Shown: piece after piece, positions 25,801 through 31,800 of the stretch
Numbering within the stretch: the stretch's first letter is position 1
How the letters are laid out: each line of letters opens with the position of its first letter
From: Azorinus chamasolen
Taxonomy: Eukaryota > Mollusca > Bivalvia > Cardiida > Solecurtidae
Direction: 5' to 3'
Assembly: GCA_963576725.1 (NCBI GenBank)
Contig: OY755240.1
Location: 56,544,633-56,608,632 of the forward strand
Length of the DNA: 64,000 nucleotides
Program-made: the position numbers and the translations under genes
The notes under the pieces: model-generated
What the model saw: the letters and a program-made list of their open reading frames with translations, nothing else
Database searches by the model: none
What the model was told of the DNA's origin: nothing

Positions 25801-28800
25801 TGGCAAAACCCTTTGTCCATTAAAGTATTAATTGCAGAATTATTTCTGAGTGTCTGGTTCTTGCAGGAACTATGACCAAAAGTAATTGGTGTCTCAGACT
25901 TGTAGCAAAACCCTGATTAACCCTTTATCTGATGAAGATTCATGTAAGAAGTAATGTTAATTAGCTTTATATGTTTTTGCATTGGCATTATGAAAATATG
26001 AATTTTGATAATGGCAGAAATTGTAGAATCAGATCTATATTATTTCATAAGAAGACAGAGCAGACCCTGATCAGACAGCTCCTAAATTAGCTGTCTGATC
26101 TAGGTCTACTCTGTTTGCAAAAGGCATATCATGTAAAGGATTAAAGATAAAAAAAATACTTTTCCTCGTACATATTGCAACCTACTTGAAATATATTTAC
26201 TTTTTTTTTTCAATTTCAGGGCGGGATTTATTTCTTCCAGCTGATAGATTATTATGCTGCAGCGTTGTCTCTGATGTATCTTGCATTTTTTGAAGTCATA
26301 GCAGTCACTTGGTTTTATGGTACGCACTTACTCATTTATCCCTTTACTCCATAGAGAAGCCTTTAAGTACCTTTGGAAACAGAGCAGCCCTAGATCAGAT
26401 GGCTCCTATAGAATGGTCGACCGGGTCTGATCAGGGTATATTCTGTTCGCTTATGGATATAAATAGATCTGAATCTACAGTTTCTGTGATGACCAAAATT
26501 TGTAAAAATTCATGTTATAAATATTCATGATGTCATTATATCATACATGAATATTCATGAAGTAAAGGGTTTTATCTTCACTGTAGACTGTTACTGTGTA
26601 TTATCTCTGAACAGACACAGAAATGATTTGGATATAATATTACCTGTTACCAGTACAGTAAAACCTCTCTAAACTGGACATTAAAGTTAATATAAATATC
26701 GGTCTTGGAGATGGGTGGCAGCTTAATGCAGGGTGCTAGGACCTTTCTGTATGACTTTCTGCATGACTTTCAACCTGCATTAAGCAGCCACTTGCCTAAA
26801 GTGTCTAAATTTCTCTCTACTAGAACTCCGGTCTAGAGGGGTTTTACTGTATTCTCAATCTGGTGTCTGAAGTTAACTTATCCTGAAAAAAAGAGCCTGT
26901 GCATTTCACATTTTACGGACTGGCAACTGCAATATTTGACCATGGTTTCAGCACTTAACCCTTTCCCTCATATAAAAACCTTTATACTCTGTTTGCTAAT
27001 GAAATTCTATAGATCTGATCCTGCATTTTTTTAACCCTTTCCTCCATAAATACGCCTTAAGATGGCTCCTATAGGAGACGTCTGATCAGGGTCTGCTCTG
27101 TTTGCTTATGGAATAATATAGTTCTGATTCAACAGTTTCTGCCATGGACAAAAATTCATGTACTCATGTGCTATAATAACAATTAATCTAATTAATATTC
27201 ATTATGTCATTATTTATAACATGAATATTCATGGAGGAAAGGATTAACGTAAAACTTCCCTTGAAAATTTTTATTTAATTTTGCAAACATTTTTGCAAAC
27301 AGAATAGATCAAGATTAAACAGTTGCTGTAGGAGCTGTCTGAGGTCTGTTCACTTTGTATATATGATTATATGATACAGATCTGATTATTTACTGGATTC
27401 CATGGCAATAAATATCCTCATTTGGTTATTTAATACAAGAATTGTATCGACTTTCAGTAAAAAACCCTCTTAATCGACCATTGTATGAATAAATATAAAT
27501 CTCTTTGAAGGAGTATTTTGTAAAATGCAGGATAAAAGTGTTGCAGAAAGTTCCAGCTGGAGCTTTCTGCATAATTTGTCCTGAATTGAGCTACCATCTG
27601 ACTTTATGAATTACACCTCTTCTTGGTGGTGATCACATTAACCCATTCCCTCATACTGTAAAACAGGTTTTATTAGCGACAATATATATTTCGCGCTAAT
27701 TCGCGAATGCGTTGCCCCGCGATTTCAATATTTTTGCTAATAAATCAGTAGCAAGTATAAAATGGAGTAACGTCCGAAATCGGTATATCCGGAATATGGT
27801 CAGATTTATCACGTCATCGTCCATGTATTTTCTGCATTAATAAAATTCTTCGTTCAACACAAATGTTGGATGAAGTGTATTGCTTCCATATATAGTTTAT
27901 TTAGTAAACAAAAAAGTGTTTAAATAAAAAATACAGACCGGGAAATGGAAGAATGTTTCTCTTCTTCATTGATCTCCGTGAAAAGGGAAGTAATTCTTAT
28001 ATACATACATGTATACATGTACGGCAAGTGGTAAATTGTCGTAGATAACATCTGGTTATTTTTGTACAATTATGGACTTTTGAAACAACTGGTTTGACTC
28101 TATGTGTTTGTGAAAAACAATTCACTCATTTTGACTATTGAATACCGGCTTATGCCAAGCAGCGTTTAACAGATCAACACGTATACACAAACTTGTCAAT
28201 TTGTTTTCACACGTTTACCATCCAAGTTTCAATAGGGGCACTGATTTAACCTTTAGCCTCATAATGGACAAACGTGATAACCATTTCTTTTGCAGACAGT
28301 TTCGATCCAAATAAGACCTCAAAGTTATAAATGAGTAGTAACTTTGTGGCTTACATTTCCACCATTTCATCAGTAGACCGGTGTATCAGGCTGTGCCATA
28401 CATCAGAGTTTTGGGTAAAGTTCTCAAAACAATTACAAAATTGAATACTGGTAAATACAGCCCTTAACGCATGCTATAAATTATCGATTGATAACCCCTA
28501 AATTGCCGACGGCAGTTACATACATTCGGCAGAAATTTATTCTTTGCCCATTTTACAGCGTTCTGCAGAGTTTTATACGATTCTATTTCGGTTATGTTAA
28601 TTTAGTGAGATGGACGCCGTAGCGAAATCATCATGACGCGAATTAATACAAAATCACATTTACGTGAAATAATCATGACGCGAATATAACCTGTTTTACA
28701 GTAGGCTATTTTTAGATCCAGCCACTTTGGATAAATCTACCTAAAAGGAGCATTAATTTTAGAATTTTGTAGTTTGACACCATTACGATAAATAGAGCAT

Positions 28801-31800
28801 TTGCTCCTATAGGAGCAAATGCTCTATTTATCACTGGTTTCAATAGATGATTTTTACTCAGGCGTATATAGAAAGGCGTATTGATGGAGGAAGGGGTTTT
28901 CTCTGTATTTTCATAATGGGCAGACATAGCTACAGATAAAGGTGCATACTCAAATACTTAAATCTTCATTTCTCCACCAAACCCTATGTTGTGACCACTC
29001 TTTAGAATTGTCTCGAAGAGAGGATTCTAAAGAGTAGTCACAATATAGGGCTTGGTGGAGAAATAAAAAAAGTTATTCTTGTAATAGTTTTAATTTATGC
29101 ATCTTATCTGGACCACTGGGTAGAGTCATGCATAGGTATTCATCAGGTAAAGGGTTGAAATAAGTTTGCACCAAGCCCTTGACATTAGATGAAATCAGAA
29201 ATGATGAATATAATTGTCTGTGAAGAATATGACAGAACAAAACATGTGATGGATGTAACTTTACTTGTCAGGTGCTCGCAAACTCGCCAAGAATATAGAG
29301 GACATATCAGGCCAGAGGCCACCTTTATTCTTCATTGTGTGTTGGCTTACAGTTTCTCCCCTACTCATATTTGTAAGTATATGTATAGTAATACTTCTTT
29401 ACAATGGCCACATAAACAAGTATGATTCTTTCAGACAGGTTAACTCTTTATACCATGAATATTCACATAAGAAATGATAACATCATGAATATTGATTTAG
29501 ATTTCCATGGCGGAAACTGTAGAATCATATCTATATTATTTCGCTAGCAAACAGAACTAACCCAGATCAGACGGCTCCTACAGGAGTCATCTGATCTGGG
29601 TCTACTCTGTTTGCAAAGGCATAGAAAGGCGTATTTATGGAGTAAAGGGTTAATGCATAATGCAGGACAAAATTAATGTTATGCAGAAAGCTCCAATAAG
29701 AGTTATTCTTCATTGTATTCATTCTGTCCTCAACTGTCATGCACATTTATAGACCACTGTATTTGTTCCTTAATCCATAGGTAAGCTTTTGAACATCTTT
29801 GCAAACAGTACACTTAGATCAGATGGCTCGTACAGGAGCTGCCTGATCAGGATCTGCAGTTTGATTTAACCCTTTTCACCATAAATACACCTTTCTACAC
29901 CTCTGTAAAAGTGCCTTTTTTAAACCATTGTGATAAGTAAAGCATTTGCACAAAGGTTTCAATTCTAACACTTTCCTTTTCTCCAATAAATGCTCCATTT
30001 CGGTAGATTTATCCAAAGTAATTTGATTCTAGAAATAGCCTATGAGGGAATGGGATAATATAGTTCTGATTCTACAGTTTTTGCCATTGCTTAGCCTGTT
30101 TATGTTTATTGCAAATTCAATACCTACTGAATATTCATGGACAAAAAAGTTATCAAGAAATATGAAACGTGGAAAATTGTAGCTCTTTCAAATTCCATTA
30201 GTAAACAGAGCAGACCCTGATTAGACAACTCCTACCTTCTTTTTAACCCTTTCCTCCATAAATACGCCCTTTCTACGCCTCTGTAGAAATCACCTATTGA
30301 AACCATTGTGATAAATAGACCATTTGCTCCTATATGAGCAATTGCTCTATTTATCACAATGGTTTCAAACTACCAAATTCTGAAATTTTCCTTTTCTCTA
30401 GTTAATGCCCCTTTTCGGTAGATTTATTCAAAAAGGTTTGATCTAAAAATAGCCTATGAGGGAGCGGATTAAGACTCCTATATTCAATAAATGAATGGCT
30501 GCTTAGGATAGGTTCTACTATATTCATGTAGTTTTGGTGGTTGTATAAATAACCCATGTAATAAACAAAGCTACAGATAACGATGCGTACCCAATTACTA
30601 ATATCATCATTTCTCCACCAAACCCTATACTGTGACCACTCTTTAGAATCGTCTCTTTGAGACGATTCTAAAGAGTGGTCACAGTATAGAGTTTGGTGGA
30701 GAAATAAAGGAGCTATTGTTGAAACTATACGCATCTTATCTGGACCTCTGAATAAATGATTGCATTTCACAGGGTATATGGATGTTTAGCCTGGTTCAGT
30801 ACAAGCCGTTTTCTGTGGCCGGTTACACTTACCCTGGCTGGGCTGTGGGTCTGGGCTGGTTCATAGCCATCCTGTCTATATCTTGTATACCCCTTGGTAT
30901 GATACACTCGGTGGCCACAGCTCCTGGCAGCTCCCTCTGGCAGGTAGGTCAGCTAGTAATGTTTTTACTATGCCCCCATTGACGATAGTCAGTTGGCATT
31001 ATGTTTTGCACATGTCCAACCGTCCATCTGTCTGTCGTCCGTGTGTCACACTTTTACGTGCAGTTGGTTGTCACAGTTTTTTCATTGTCTTATATCTCAC
31101 TAACTACTATAGCTATTGGCATGGAATTGCATATACATGTACACATTAACCACCATCCATACTTTCATTGCACACCCAGCCCATGCTGCCCGCAAGCCTA
31201 AGGTCAAGGTCAAATGACTTAGAAATTTTACATGCAGCTAGGCAGCACCACGACAGGGGCATCCCTGTGTCTTACAGACTTACTTTTCTAGTTTTGGACT
31301 GTAGGCCGTTTTGTAGTAGCTCAGATATGTTTCTTTCTATACATGTATATATTTTTCTTTGTACAAATTTCATAGATATTTCACATTTTATTATTTCCCA
31401 CGGATGCAAACAGTTTGGATCCATTGAGACACCATGTAACTCCCCAAGCTCTTCAGGATTTAAACTATTTTACACTACAGTAAAACCTCTCTATAACAGC
31501 CACTTGTGTTAATTAGTTGGTATTTAGGGCAGGTGGCTGCTTAAAGCAAAGTGAAAGTAAAACAGAACGCTCCTATAGGAGCGTTCTGTTTTACTTTCAC
31601 CTTGCTTTAAGCAGCCAGGAGCGTTCTGTTTTACTTTTACTTTGCTTTAAGCAGCCACCTGCCTTTAACACAAAATACTTGATGTAATTTAGTGGCCGTT
31701 ATAGAGAGGTTTTACTGTAATCAATATGTTTTAAGAGAAATGGAAGTGATATTGATTTTAAGATTTATAGCAGACAGGAAGTATTCAGAATGTAACCCAT

